From the NCBI RefSeq assembly GCF_014202315.1, contig NZ_JACHGN010000001.1:519757-583756 (forward strand): DNA of 64,000 nt, given 5' to 3'. Source of the DNA: Thermocatellispora tengchongensis (lineage in GTDB: Bacteria; Actinomycetota; Actinomycetes; Streptosporangiales; Streptosporangiaceae). Of the stretch, positions 50,270 through 58,920 are shown in pieces. Made by a program: the position numbers and the translations under genes. How positions within the stretch are numbered: position 1 is the first letter of the stretch; each line of letters begins with the position of its first letter. The notes beneath the pieces are model-generated. The model ran no database searches, was not told where the DNA came from, and saw only the letters and a list, made by a program, of their open reading frames with translations.

Positions 50270-50302
50270 GCCGGGGGCGGTGGGTCACGCGCCGCCCCCG
50301 GC
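50270..50302. terminator. Hairpin terminator after flotillin
   Basis: GCCGGGGGCGG and CCGCCCCCGGC form a perfect 11-bp stem with an 11-nt loop. It lies between the convergent flotillin and DUF1707 genes and could serve both. Confidence 0.75.
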
Positions 50303-50340
50303 GTCGGGTCAACCCCGGACGGGGCTGATCCGACGCGGTC

Positions 50341-51261
50341 TCAGTCGAAGTCGTAGTACTCGGCGCGGCAGCTGCCGTCGCTGCCCTTGGGCGCGGTGTC
50401 CTTGGCGACGATCCGGCCGTCCACCGTGATGGTGCAGGTGATGGGCGAGAGCGACTTGCCCTCGTCGTCGGTCTCGGCCTGCGCGATGACCGCGAGGTCG
50501 TCCGCCTCCGTCACGTCCTGCACGGTGGAGTGGAACGGCGCCGGCACGTCCTCCTCCAGGCTCTCCTGGTAGTCCACCCGGGTCTCGACGCTGGTCAGGG
50601 TGGCGTCATCGCCTCCGACGACCGAGAGCTCCACGGTGTGGGTCCGGGTGTACTCGTACTCCTCATCGGGGTCGGAGCCGGCCGCGGAGAAGATCAGCCC
50701 CAACAGCACGAGCGTGCCCAGGATCGAGGCGAGCAGGACCGCGGTGATCCGCCCGCCCACCGGGCCGACGGTGCCCCGCTTGCGGTCGTTGGACGCCATG
50801 ACGGCCAGGACCGCGGCCGGGGCCCAGGCCAGGCCGCAGGTGAAGAAGCCCAGGCCGAAGCACACCCAGGCGGCGCTCTGCAGCTTCTCCGCCGAAGAGG
50901 ACGGCCGCGGCGGGGCGTAGTGCGCGAGCGGAGGGGGCGGCGGTGCGTAGCGCGGTGGTGGGAAGGCGTGGGTCGCGTAGGGCCCCGGGGGCGGCGCGTA
51001 CGCCGTCGGCGGCGGCGGAGGCGCGGGAGGCATGAACGCGGCGGCCGGAGGCGGGGGTGCGGCCGGCTCCAGCGGCATGCCCGGGATCGGCGGCAGGTCC
51101 CGCATCAGGTCGTACAGGTCGCCCCAGGTCACCGCCGCCTGCGCCGCGCCCACCCGCGTCGGCAGTTCCTGCGAGTTCAGCCGCCCCAGTGCGTAATGCT
51201 CGCGGAGGATCGCACAGGCGCGCTCTCGCTCGGCATCGGAGACCCGGATATGCGGCTGCAC
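50341..51261 (-). CDS. DUF1707/DUF4190 membrane protein with Pro-rich linker
   Basis: A 306-residue protein. DUF1707 at residues 1-60 (VSDAERERACAILREHYALG, LDEL-type tail TWGDLYDLMRDLP) is followed by a Pro-rich linker of about 75 residues, a DUF4190-type pair of membrane segments (AAWVCFGLGFFTCGLAWAPA and GRITAVLLASILGTLVLLGL), and an exported beta-rich C-terminus (about 215-306) that resembles MmpS-like domains (VDYQESLEEDVPAPFHS, TCTITVDGRIVAKD). GTG 51261 is chosen because GGAGG lies 5 nt upstream; GTG 51273 is also in frame. Function unknown, envelope-associated. Confidence 0.82.
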   Translation of the reverse strand: MQPHIRVSDAERERACAILREHYALGRLNSQELPTRVGAAQAAVTWGDLYDLMRDLPPIPGMPLEPAAPPPPAAAFMPPAPPPPPTAYAPPPGPYATHAFPPPRYAPPPPPLAHYAPPRPSSSAEKLQSAAWVCFGLGFFTCGLAWAPAAVLAVMASNDRKRGTVGPVGGRITAVLLASILGTLVLLGLIFSAAGSDPDEEYEYTRTHTVELSVVGGDDATLTSVETRVDYQESLEEDVPAPFHSTVQDVTEADDLAVIAQAETDDEGKSLSPITCTITVDGRIVAKDTAPKGSDGSCRAEYYDFD

Positions 51262-51411
51262 GCCCACCTCCACGCAGGTCGATCACGGTACCAACAAGCT
51301 ATCCCAGAAGCGGCGAACACCGGGCAGGTTTCCCTAATCGCCCAGAAGGAGTCAGGAGGGGTGTCGAGGCCGCGTTCGTCCGGGAGCCCGAGCCACCGGG
51401 TGCGGCGCTTT

Positions 51412-53448
51412 TCAGATCATGACGTGGGCGTCCGGGCGTCCGACGAAGGAGAACTGGGCGTTGCGGGCCAGTTTGATGTCGTCGGCCTGCCAGGTGTGCA
51501 TGCTGGTGTCGCCGCTGCGCCAGTAGACGAAGTTGAACCGGTCGGCGGAGTAGATCTTGACGCCGTCCTCCTTGAGGCGGCGGACCAGGCGGGTGTCCTC
51601 GCCGCGGGTGACGTCCTCGAACGGGTAGGCGCGGAACATCTCGGCCTTGCCCAGGAACGAGCCGCCCTGGACCAGGTGGGCGTAGCGGTGCTCCAGGCCG
51701 GGGAGGCGGAGCATCGTGGTGTTGGTGCCCTCGAAGTAGGTGTAGTGGGCGCCCTTGCCGACCAGCTCGGCCTCGGAGTAGTCGAAGGCGCGGGCCAGGT
51801 CCGACAGGTAGTGCTCGCCGTACAGGTTGTCGTCGTCCATCTTGGCGATCAGCTCGCCCTCCGCGGCGGCGATGCCGAGGTTGAGGCAGGCGCCCAGCGA
51901 CAGCGACTTGTCGGCGGGGAGCACCACCACATCGGTGATCCCGGCCATGCGGGCCTTGTCGGCGACCACGATCGGGTCGATGTCCAGGCCGTGCAGCACC
52001 ATGACGAGCTGGAGCGGGCGGTGGAGCTGGCGGGCCACCGAGGAGATCGCGTGCTCGATCTGGGCGGAGCGGTTGGTGGGCAGCACCACCGAGATCGGGC
52101 GGGAGTGCGGCTCCACGCGGTGGCCGAGGACCTGGAGGATCTGGTCCACGCGGTGGGTGAACAGGTGCTTGTCGAAGACCTCGCGCATGGCCAGGTGGCC
52201 CTGCCGGGCGCGCAGCTCCGGGCTGTTGATCAGGTGCAGCACCAGGTTGTACGCCTCGACCGGCTCGCGCGCGATCGGGATCAGGTCGCCGAAGGTCTCC
52301 TCGATGGCCCGCGACCAGCCGGAGACGACCGAGGTCGAGCAGGCCGACAGCTCGAACACCCGGCGCGCGCACATCGTGGGCGAGTCGAGCACCGAGTTCA
52401 CGTTCAGGAAGACCTTGTACAGCTTGTACGCCGCGAGCATCTGCTCGTACGGCAGCTCGCCCACGATGTGCGGCCGGTACTCCTCCGGCCAGGCGTACTT
52501 CTCGTCCACCTCGCCGTTGCGCGCGAAGATGTGCAGGCCCAGCTCGCGCACCGGGGCGAGCACGGTCTCCATCTGCTCGCGGCGCTCGGGGTGCTTGTCG
52601 CGGAAGTACATGCCCGCGAACACCACGTCGTGCAGCCGGCCCTCGCGCGACTGGATCGGGTTGTGCACCCTCGGCTGGGCGGCGAACTGCAGCACGTCGA
52701 TCCGGTCGTGGCCGAGCTCCTGGCGGTAGCGCGGCACCATGTCGCCGTCGCAGGTGAAGACGTAGTCGAACAGCTTGGCCGTCTCGATGAAGAACTCGAA
52801 ATTGGGCGGGTCCTCCTTGTTCCAGAAGACCGTGGGGATGCCCTCCTGGTTGAACCAGGCCACCAGGTCGCGCAGCTCCTGCTTGGGCGCGTTGGTGCCG
52901 GTCATCTGGTAGCGCCAGCGGCCCTGGTTGCCGTGCCAGGCCGACTCGCAGAACAGCAGGTCGGGACGCTTCTCGGCGAAGATCTCCGGCCAGTTCTTCT
53001 GCCCGAACTCGATCTGGTCCCACTCGTAGCGGAAGGCCATGCGGGAGAAGTCGTCCAGGATCACCGCGACCTTCAGATCGGGGCGGACGATCGGCCCGTC
53101 GGGCCACTTCACCGTGGGCACGGTCACTTCCGGCCCGCGCTTGCCGACCCGCTCGATGACCTCGGAGACCGGGGGGGGCGGCTCGGGCGCCTTGTCGCGG
53201 GAGCGCACCGCCTTGACCAGCCCGCCCGGGTTCTTCGCGGTCAGGGCCTCCCCGACCTTGTAGGCCCGCTTGGCCTGCATCGCGTCCAGCTTCCAGGCCG
53301 CGTACGCCGCCTTGGCCTCGGCGATCTCCAGCCTGCGCCGCAGCTCCCGGATCTCGGCCTCGTGCCGCTCGACGACCTTGCGCTCCTCCGGCAGCCAGTT
53401 CACGGGGCCGAGCCGGGTGAAGGACGGCTCCTGCGGGGTTTCGGCCAT
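51412..53448 (-). CDS. Bifunctional glycosyltransferase: CgeB-like plus GT2
   Basis: A 678-residue cytoplasmic protein. A coiled-coil N-terminus (about 20-60) is followed by a CgeB-type region (about 125-430: VAVILDDFSRMAFRYEWDQ, LFCESAWHGNQGRWRYQMTG, FVFTCDGDMV-like VFTCDGDMVPRYRQE, and the group-1 transferase tail LNVNSVLDSPTMCARRVFELSA). The C-terminus is a GT2 transferase (about 450-670: ISVVLPTNRSAQIEHAISSV and the metal DxD-type motif AKMDDDNLYGEHYLSD). It is one of the set of surface-glycan genes and is likely to add two different sugars. Confidence 0.85.
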   Translation of the reverse strand: MAETPQEPSFTRLGPVNWLPEERKVVERHEAEIRELRRRLEIAEAKAAYAAWKLDAMQAKRAYKVGEALTAKNPGGLVKAVRSRDKAPEPPPPVSEVIERVGKRGPEVTVPTVKWPDGPIVRPDLKVAVILDDFSRMAFRYEWDQIEFGQKNWPEIFAEKRPDLLFCESAWHGNQGRWRYQMTGTNAPKQELRDLVAWFNQEGIPTVFWNKEDPPNFEFFIETAKLFDYVFTCDGDMVPRYRQELGHDRIDVLQFAAQPRVHNPIQSREGRLHDVVFAGMYFRDKHPERREQMETVLAPVRELGLHIFARNGEVDEKYAWPEEYRPHIVGELPYEQMLAAYKLYKVFLNVNSVLDSPTMCARRVFELSACSTSVVSGWSRAIEETFGDLIPIAREPVEAYNLVLHLINSPELRARQGHLAMREVFDKHLFTHRVDQILQVLGHRVEPHSRPISVVLPTNRSAQIEHAISSVARQLHRPLQLVMVLHGLDIDPIVVADKARMAGITDVVVLPADKSLSLGACLNLGIAAAEGELIAKMDDDNLYGEHYLSDLARAFDYSEAELVGKGAHYTYFEGTNTTMLRLPGLEHRYAHLVQGGSFLGKAEMFRAYPFEDVTRGEDTRLVRRLKEDGVKIYSADRFNFVYWRSGDTSMHTWQADDIKLARNAQFSFVGRPDAHVMI

Positions 53449-53526
53449 GGTGGGACGCCCTCAATTCGCGCACGGGGTCTCGGGGTCTGTCATCGTACGG
53501 CGCTGGCCGTACCGAAAGAGGGTGTT

Positions 53527-54663
53527 TTAACCCATTTGCTGGGGCACACCCTGCGCGGCCGGGGAGAGGTTGTCGCCCTTGAGCCAGGACGCGATCACGC
53601 GCGCGATGCGCGGGCCGGCCGCGCCGTCCCACAGCGGCGGCAGCTCGCCGCTCGGCGTCGCCGCGCCGTCGGCCAGCGCCTTCTCGGCGGCGGCGGGGAG
53701 CAGGGCCGGGGTGACCAGGCGGTTGGTGCCGTGGGTGATGGTGATCGGGCGCTCGGTGTTGGGCCGCACGGTCAGGCACGGCACGCCCAGCATCGTGGTC
53801 TCCTCCTGCACGCCGCCGGAGTCGGTGACCACCAGCTTCGCGCCGCGGACCAGCGACAGGAAGTCCACGTAGCCGAGCGGGTCGATGATCGTCATGGTCT
53901 CGCCGCTGACCAGCCCGGCCTCGGCGAGGCGGGTGCGCCCGCGCGGGTGCAGCGGCACCACGACCGGGATCTGCCGGCTCACCGCGAGCACCGCGTCCAC
54001 CAGCTCGCGGGCCGACTCGGGGTCGTCCACGTTGGCCGGGCGGTGCAGGGTGGCGACGGCGTACGCCTCGGGCAGGCCGAGCCGCGCCCGCACCGGCTCG
54101 GGGTCGAGCTTCGGCAGCGCGGAGAACAGGCTGTCGATCATCGGGTTGCCCACGAGGTGCACCTTGGCCGGATCGACGCCCTCGTTGGCGAGGTGCGACA
54201 GCGCGTCGGGCGAGGTCGCGAACAGCACGTCGGCCAGCGCGTCGGTGACGACCCGGTTGACCTCCTCGGGCATGCCCCGGTCGAAGGAGCGCAGCCCCGC
54301 CTCGACGTGCGCCGTCGGCACGCCGAGCTTGGCGCAGACGAGGATGGCGGCCAGCGTGGAGTTGACGTCGCCGTACACCACGACCAGGTCCGGGCTCTCC
54401 TTCAGCACGACCTCTTCCAGGCCCACGAGCAGCGCCGCCGTCTGCTTGGCGTGGCTGCCGGACCCGACCCCCAGGTTGGCGATCGGCTCGGGCAGGCCGA
54501 GGTCGGCGAAGAACACATCGGACATCAGCGCGTCGTAGTGCTGGCCGGTGTGGACGATGCCCTGCCGGACCCCCAGGTCGGCCAGGCCGCGCACAACGGG
54601 TGCCGCCTTCACGAAGTTCGGCCGAGCGCCGAGCACGTGCAGGACGAGGGGGTTGTCGCGCAT
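53527..54663 (-). CDS. wecB: UDP-N-acetylglucosamine 2-epimerase (non-hydrolysing)
   Basis: A 378-residue epimerase. Typical features are VLGARPNFVKAAPVVRGL at the start, HTGQHYDALMSDVFFADLGL, VYGDVNSTLA, HVEAGLRSFDRGMPEEVNR and VTDSGGVQEETTMLGVPCLT. It makes UDP-ManNAc. With the dehydrogenase at 56502 the pair would produce UDP-ManNAcA for a surface polysaccharide. ATG 54663 is chosen because AGGCGAGG precedes it; upstream in-frame ATG has no support. Divergent from the GT4 gene over 55 bp. Confidence 0.93.
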   Translation of the reverse strand: MRDNPLVLHVLGARPNFVKAAPVVRGLADLGVRQGIVHTGQHYDALMSDVFFADLGLPEPIANLGVGSGSHAKQTAALLVGLEEVVLKESPDLVVVYGDVNSTLAAILVCAKLGVPTAHVEAGLRSFDRGMPEEVNRVVTDALADVLFATSPDALSHLANEGVDPAKVHLVGNPMIDSLFSALPKLDPEPVRARLGLPEAYAVATLHRPANVDDPESARELVDAVLAVSRQIPVVVPLHPRGRTRLAEAGLVSGETMTIIDPLGYVDFLSLVRGAKLVVTDSGGVQEETTMLGVPCLTVRPNTERPITITHGTNRLVTPALLPAAAEKALADGAATPSGELPPLWDGAAGPRIARVIASWLKGDNLSPAAQGVPQQMG

Positions 54664-54706
54664 GACCTCGCCTTTCATATGAGGGTGGGGCAAACGTTGC
54701 CTATGG

Positions 54707-54712
54707 TACGGT
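54707..54712 (+). promoter_or_regulatory. -10 box (TACGGT) of a leaderless glycosyltransferase gene
   Basis: TACGGT ends 6 nt before the GTG at 54719. TATGGT directly upstream (54702-54707) is a second TANNNT match. No Shine-Dalgarno is present. Confidence 0.5.
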
Positions 54713-54718
54713 CACCGC

Positions 54719-56386
54719 GTGGTATCTGACGCCAGTCGGCCAGACTCCTCGAAGGTTTCCGCCAACACGGCTCGCGCCGGTTTGCGCCGGTTCCTCAAGG
54801 GATTCGCGCAGCACCCCGTCATCGTTTCGCGGATCGTCGCGAGCCGCGTCAAGTCGGACCCCGTACGCGTCGCCCAGGCCGCCGCCGACACGCTGCCGCC
54901 CCGGCTGCGCCCCGTCGTGGGCAGCGTCGCCTGGCCCGCCGCCCGGCGGATCAAGTACATCGCCCGCAAGCTGGGCATGCGCATGGCGCGCGGCCCGTGG
55001 AACGAGGCGAAGGCCCACTTCGACGCCGGACGGCTGACCGAGGCCGTCGCGGTGCTGGAAGCGCACACCAAGTACCCGTTCATCAAGCGCCGGGCCGCCT
55101 ACTACGCGGGCGAGCTGGCCGCGATCAAGCCCGACCCGATCCCGCCCCGGGACAAGGTCATCATGGGCGAACGGGTCGAGGGCCGCATCCTGCACTGCGT
55201 CACCAACGCGCTGCCGTACACGCAGGCCGGGTACACCGTGCGCACGCACCGGATCGTCACCGCCCAGAAGGCCGCGGGGCTCGACCCGCACGTGGTGACG
55301 AGCTGGGGCTGGCCCATGATCCAGGGCCACACCGACGCCGAGCCGTACGAGGAGATCGACGGCATCCCCTACCACCGCCTGCTGCCGCACGGCGAGGTGC
55401 CGACCGAGATGCGCGGGCGCATGATCCGCGGCGCGGCCGAGGTCACCGAGCTGGTGCGCAAGCTGCGCCCGCAGGTGGTGCACGCCGCGACCGACCACCG
55501 CAACGGGTCGGTGGCGCTGGCCGTGCGCGACCGCACCGGCACGCCGTTCGTGTACGAGGTGCGCGGCTTCCTGGAGGAGACCTGGGCCTCGCGCAACCCG
55601 GTGCGGGTCGGCAGCGAGCGGCACGTGCTGCAACGCGAGCGCGAGGCGTTCCTGATGCGCTCGGCCGACGCGGTGGTCACGCTGGCCGAGACCATGGCCG
55701 CGGAGATCGTCGAGCGCGGGGTGCCGCGCGAGCGCATCTACCTGGCCCCGAACGCGGTGGACGACTCGCTGCTCACCGCCGACTACGACGGCGCGTCCTT
55801 CCGCGCCGCGCACGGCATCGCCCCCGACGAGGTGGTGGTCGGGTCGGTGTCCAGCATCGTCGCCTACGAGGGGTTCGCGACGCTGCTGAACGCCGCCGCG
55901 CTGCTGCGCGACCAGGGCACGCCCGTACGCGTGCTGCTGGTCGGCGACGGCGCCGAGCGTCCGGCGCTGCTGGAGCAGGTCGAGGAACTGGGGCTGCGCG
56001 ATGCGATCCTGCCCGGACGCGTCGGGCCGGACGAGGCGTTGCAGGCCCAGGCCGCGATCGACATCTTCGTCTGCCCGCGCGAGGACCTGCGGGTCTGCCG
56101 GCTGGTGACCCCGCTGAAGCCGGTCGAGGCGATGGCCCTGGGCAAGCCGGTCGTGCTCAGCGACCTGCCCGCCCTGTCGGAGCTGGTCGGCTCCGACGGC
56201 GCCGGGATGCTGGTGCCGCCGGGCGACCCCGCAGCGCTGGCCAAGGCCCTGGCCGGGCTGCGCGACGACCCCGCGCGCCGGGCCGAGATGGGCGAGGCCG
56301 GCCGGGCGGAGGTGGCCGCGAAGCGCACCTGGAGCCGCGTTGCCGAGACCTACCGCGACCTCTACCGAACGCTTGCGGTGCGATGA
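54719..56386 (+). CDS. GT4-family glycosyltransferase
   Basis: A 555-residue GT4 transferase. Residues 1-130 are an extra helical region (ARAGLRRFLKGFAQHPVIVS), then the Rossmann pair: GRILHCVTNALPYTQAGYTV, QVVHAATDHRNGSVALAV, and the second domain with VGSVSSIVAYEGFATLLNAA, FVCPREDLRVCRLVTPLKPV and EAMALGKPVVLSDLPALSEL holding the EX7E motif. Substrate unknown. GTG 54719 follows a TACGGT -10 box. First + strand gene of the glycan locus. Confidence 0.88.
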   Translation: MVSDASRPDSSKVSANTARAGLRRFLKGFAQHPVIVSRIVASRVKSDPVRVAQAAADTLPPRLRPVVGSVAWPAARRIKYIARKLGMRMARGPWNEAKAHFDAGRLTEAVAVLEAHTKYPFIKRRAAYYAGELAAIKPDPIPPRDKVIMGERVEGRILHCVTNALPYTQAGYTVRTHRIVTAQKAAGLDPHVVTSWGWPMIQGHTDAEPYEEIDGIPYHRLLPHGEVPTEMRGRMIRGAAEVTELVRKLRPQVVHAATDHRNGSVALAVRDRTGTPFVYEVRGFLEETWASRNPVRVGSERHVLQREREAFLMRSADAVVTLAETMAAEIVERGVPRERIYLAPNAVDDSLLTADYDGASFRAAHGIAPDEVVVGSVSSIVAYEGFATLLNAAALLRDQGTPVRVLLVGDGAERPALLEQVEELGLRDAILPGRVGPDEALQAQAAIDIFVCPREDLRVCRLVTPLKPVEAMALGKPVVLSDLPALSELVGSDGAGMLVPPGDPAALAKALAGLRDDPARRAEMGEAGRAEVAAKRTWSRVAETYRDLYRTLAVR

Positions 56387-56452
56387 CGTCTCCGTTTCCT
56401 GGCAGATGGGATGCGTTCATTCGCATTAGGCGTGCCTCGTGCCGAACTGAGA

Positions 56453-56458
56453 TAGCCT
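56453..56458 (+). promoter_or_regulatory. -10 box (TAGCCT) ahead of the leaderless leader peptide
   Basis: TAGCCT (56453-56458) matches TANNNT; the ATG of a 12-codon ORF follows 8 nt later, at leaderless spacing. GC-poor flanks (TTCATTCGCATT) support promoter status. Confidence 0.55.
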
Positions 56459-56466
56459 TTGCGACC

Positions 56467-56505
56467 ATGAGTTGTTGTTCCCGGCTCCCCAAGGGTGAGA
56501 AGTGA
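56467..56505 (+). CDS. Leaderless 12-codon upstream ORF with Cys-Cys
   Basis: ATG at 56467 encodes MSCCSRLPKGEK and stops at TGA 56503-56505, which overlaps the GTG start of the nucleotide-sugar dehydrogenase (GTGA). It has no SD but starts 8 nt after a -10 box, so it would be translated leaderlessly. Its last codons form the AAGGGTGAG ribosome binding site of the dehydrogenase. Ribosome stalling at the two Cys codons could expose or mask that site. Confidence 0.5.
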   Translation: MSCCSRLPKGEK

Positions 56506-57764
56506 ACGAGTTCGATCTCGCCGTCATCGGCCTTGGGTACGTCGGTCTGCCGCTGGCGAAGGAAGCCACGGCGGCGGGGCTGCGGGTGGTCGGATACGAC
56601 GTCGATCCGGTCAAGGTGGACGCGCTCAACTCGGGCCGGTCCTACGTCGACGACCTCACCGACGCCGATCTCGACCGCATGCTGGAGAGCGGTTTCACCG
56701 CCACGCTCGACGAGTCGGTGCTCGCCCGGAGCAACACCATCGTCATCTGCGTGCCGACCCCGCTGGATGAGGACCACCGCCCCGACCTGTCCGCGGTCGA
56801 GGGCGCCACGAAGGCCGTCGCCCGCCACCTGACCGCGGGCACGCTGGTGGTGCTGGAGTCCACCACGTGGCCCGGCACGACCGACGAGGTGGCCCGCCCG
56901 CTGCTGGAGTCCTCCGGGCTCGTCGCGGGGCGCGACTTCCACCTCGCCTTCTCGCCCGAGCGCATCGACCCCGGCAACCCGAAGTTCGGCCTGCGCAACA
57001 CCCCGAAGGTCGTCGGCGGCTACACCGAGGCGTGCCGCGACCGGGCCTGCGCCTTCTACGCCCGGTTCGTGGAGCAGGTGGTGCCGGTCAGCGGCACCCG
57101 CGAGGCCGAGATGGCCAAGCTCCTGGAGAACACCTACCGCCACGTCAACATCGCGCTCGTCAACGAGATGGCGATCTTCTGCGACGAGCTGGGCATCAAC
57201 CTGTGGGAGTCGATCGAGGCCGCGGCGACCAAGCCGTTCGGCTTCCAGAAGTTCCTGCCGGGGCCGGGCGTCGGCGGGCACTGCATCCCGGTCGATCCCA
57301 GCTACCTGTCCTACACCGTCCGCAAGCTCGGCTACCCGTTCCGGTTCGTGGAGCTGGCGCAGGAGATCAACGAGCGCATGCCGGCGTACGTGGTGAACCG
57401 CGTGCAGCGACTGCTGAACCGGCATAAGAAAGCCGTTAATGGCTCCAAAGTGCTTCTTCTCGGCGTAACCTACAAACCCGACATCGCTGACGAGCGTGAG
57501 ACTCCGGCGGTCCCGGTCGCGCGCGCCCTGCTCGAACTGGGAGCCGAGCTCGCCTTCGTCGACCCTTACGTCAAGGAGTGGCACGTGGACGGCATGGGTG
57601 TGCCGCGCGAGGAAGACCTCGCCGAGGCGGTCGCCCAGGCGGACGTGTCCCTTCTGCTCCAGCAACACGCCGCCTTCGACCTGGAAGTCGTCGAGCGGCG
57701 TGCCCGGCTCGTGCTCGACACCCGCGGCGTGCTCGCCGAGGGCGAACGCGTCGAGCGGCTGTAG
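56502..57764 (+). CDS. Nucleotide-sugar dehydrogenase (UDP-ManNAc/UDP-GlcNAc dehydrogenase type)
   Basis: A 420-residue UDP-glucose/GDP-mannose dehydrogenase family enzyme: VIGLGYVGLPLAKEATAAG NAD motif, VPTPLDEDHRPDLS, LAFSPERIDPGNPKFGLRNT, and catalytic Cys261 in GVGGHCIPVDPSY, with LLGVTYKPDIADERETPA in the C-terminal domain. The SPERIDPGN type motif and the wecB gene nearby favour UDP-N-acetyl-mannosaminuronate formation (WecC/WbpA role). Start GTG 56502 has AAGGGTGAG just upstream and is coupled to the upstream ORF. The GT gene follows 12 bp later. Confidence 0.9.
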   Translation: MNEFDLAVIGLGYVGLPLAKEATAAGLRVVGYDVDPVKVDALNSGRSYVDDLTDADLDRMLESGFTATLDESVLARSNTIVICVPTPLDEDHRPDLSAVEGATKAVARHLTAGTLVVLESTTWPGTTDEVARPLLESSGLVAGRDFHLAFSPERIDPGNPKFGLRNTPKVVGGYTEACRDRACAFYARFVEQVVPVSGTREAEMAKLLENTYRHVNIALVNEMAIFCDELGINLWESIEAAATKPFGFQKFLPGPGVGGHCIPVDPSYLSYTVRKLGYPFRFVELAQEINERMPAYVVNRVQRLLNRHKKAVNGSKVLLLGVTYKPDIADERETPAVPVARALLELGAELAFVDPYVKEWHVDGMGVPREEDLAEAVAQADVSLLLQQHAAFDLEVVERRARLVLDTRGVLAEGERVERL

Positions 57765-57776
57765 GGGGTTCGGCGC

Positions 57777-58865
57777 GTGCACGTGCTGGTCATGACGGTG
57801 GTGCATCACCCCGAGGACGCCCGGATCCTGCACCGCCAGATCCGCGCGCTCGTGGACGCCGGTCATGAGGTCACGTACGCCGCGCCCTACACCGCCCGGG
57901 GCGTCGTGCCGCGGCCCTGGGTCACCGGCGTGGACCTGCCCCGGGCCGCCGAGCGCAAGCGCATCGCCGCCGTACGCGCGGCGCGCGACCTGTTCAAGCG
58001 CATGCGCAACGACGTGGACCTCGTGCTCATCCACGACCCCGAGCTGCTGTTCGCGGTCGTCGGCGTGCGCAAGCGCCCGCCCGTGGTCTGGGACGTGCAC
58101 GAGGACACCCCGGCCACGCTCTCGCTCAAGCCCTGGCTGCCGGCCTTCCTGCGCCCGCCCGTACGCGCGCTGGCCCGGCTCCTCGAAGGCGCCGCCGAGC
58201 GCCACCTCCACCTGCTGCTCGCCGAGACCGCGTACGCCGGCCGGTTCAAGCAGGCGCACCTCGTGGTGCCCAACGAGACCTGGGTGCCCGACACCGTCAC
58301 CCCGCCCGGCGACGACCGCGTGGTCTACCTCGGCTGGCTGTCCGAGGCCCGCGGCGTGCGCGAGGCCATCGACGTCGCCCGGCTGCTCCAGCCGTACCGG
58401 GTGGCCGTCGAGCTGATCGGCTACGCCGACCCGCAGACCCGGCCGCTGCTGAACCAGGCGGTCACCGAAGGCGTGCTGGAGTGGCGCGACTTCATGCCCA
58501 ACGACGAGGCGCTCAAGCGGCTCGACGGCGCCCTGGCCGGGCTGTCGCTGCTGCACGACGAGCCCAACTACCGGCACTCCATGCCCACCAAGATCGTGGA
58601 GTACATGGCGCACGGCATCCCGGTGATCACCACGCCGTCGCCGCGCGCGGTCGAGCTGGTCGAGCGCTACAACAGCGGCGTCGTCGTCCCCTGGGAGGAC
58701 GCCAAGGCCGTCGCCCAGGCCGTGCTCACCCTCAAGGACGACGAGCGCGAGCGGCGCGCCCAGGGCATGCGCGGCTACTCGGCGGCCCGCGCCAACCACC
58801 ACTGGCCCAACTCCGCCCGCAGGTTCGTCGCGCAGTTGGAGGCGTGGTCCGGAGTCAAGGACTAG
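57777..58865 (+). CDS. GT4-type glycosyltransferase
   Basis: A 362-residue GT4-like transferase. MHVLVMTVVHHPEDARILHR is the N-terminal domain start; DVDLVLIHDPELLFAVV, WDVHEDTPATLSLKPWL and the C-terminal part LGWLSEARGVREAIDVARLL then MPTKIVEYMAHGIPVITTPS are typical. GTG 57777 lies 12 bp after the dehydrogenase stop, so both are co-transcribed. Sugar specificity unknown. Confidence 0.88.
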   Translation: MHVLVMTVVHHPEDARILHRQIRALVDAGHEVTYAAPYTARGVVPRPWVTGVDLPRAAERKRIAAVRAARDLFKRMRNDVDLVLIHDPELLFAVVGVRKRPPVVWDVHEDTPATLSLKPWLPAFLRPPVRALARLLEGAAERHLHLLLAETAYAGRFKQAHLVVPNETWVPDTVTPPGDDRVVYLGWLSEARGVREAIDVARLLQPYRVAVELIGYADPQTRPLLNQAVTEGVLEWRDFMPNDEALKRLDGALAGLSLLHDEPNYRHSMPTKIVEYMAHGIPVITTPSPRAVELVERYNSGVVVPWEDAKAVAQAVLTLKDDERERRAQGMRGYSAARANHHWPNSARRFVAQLEAWSGVKD

Positions 58866-58920
58866 ACCGTTCCCACTGCGCTTACGTCAACTTGATCTCT
58901 AGGGCGGTAGGCTCCTGAAA

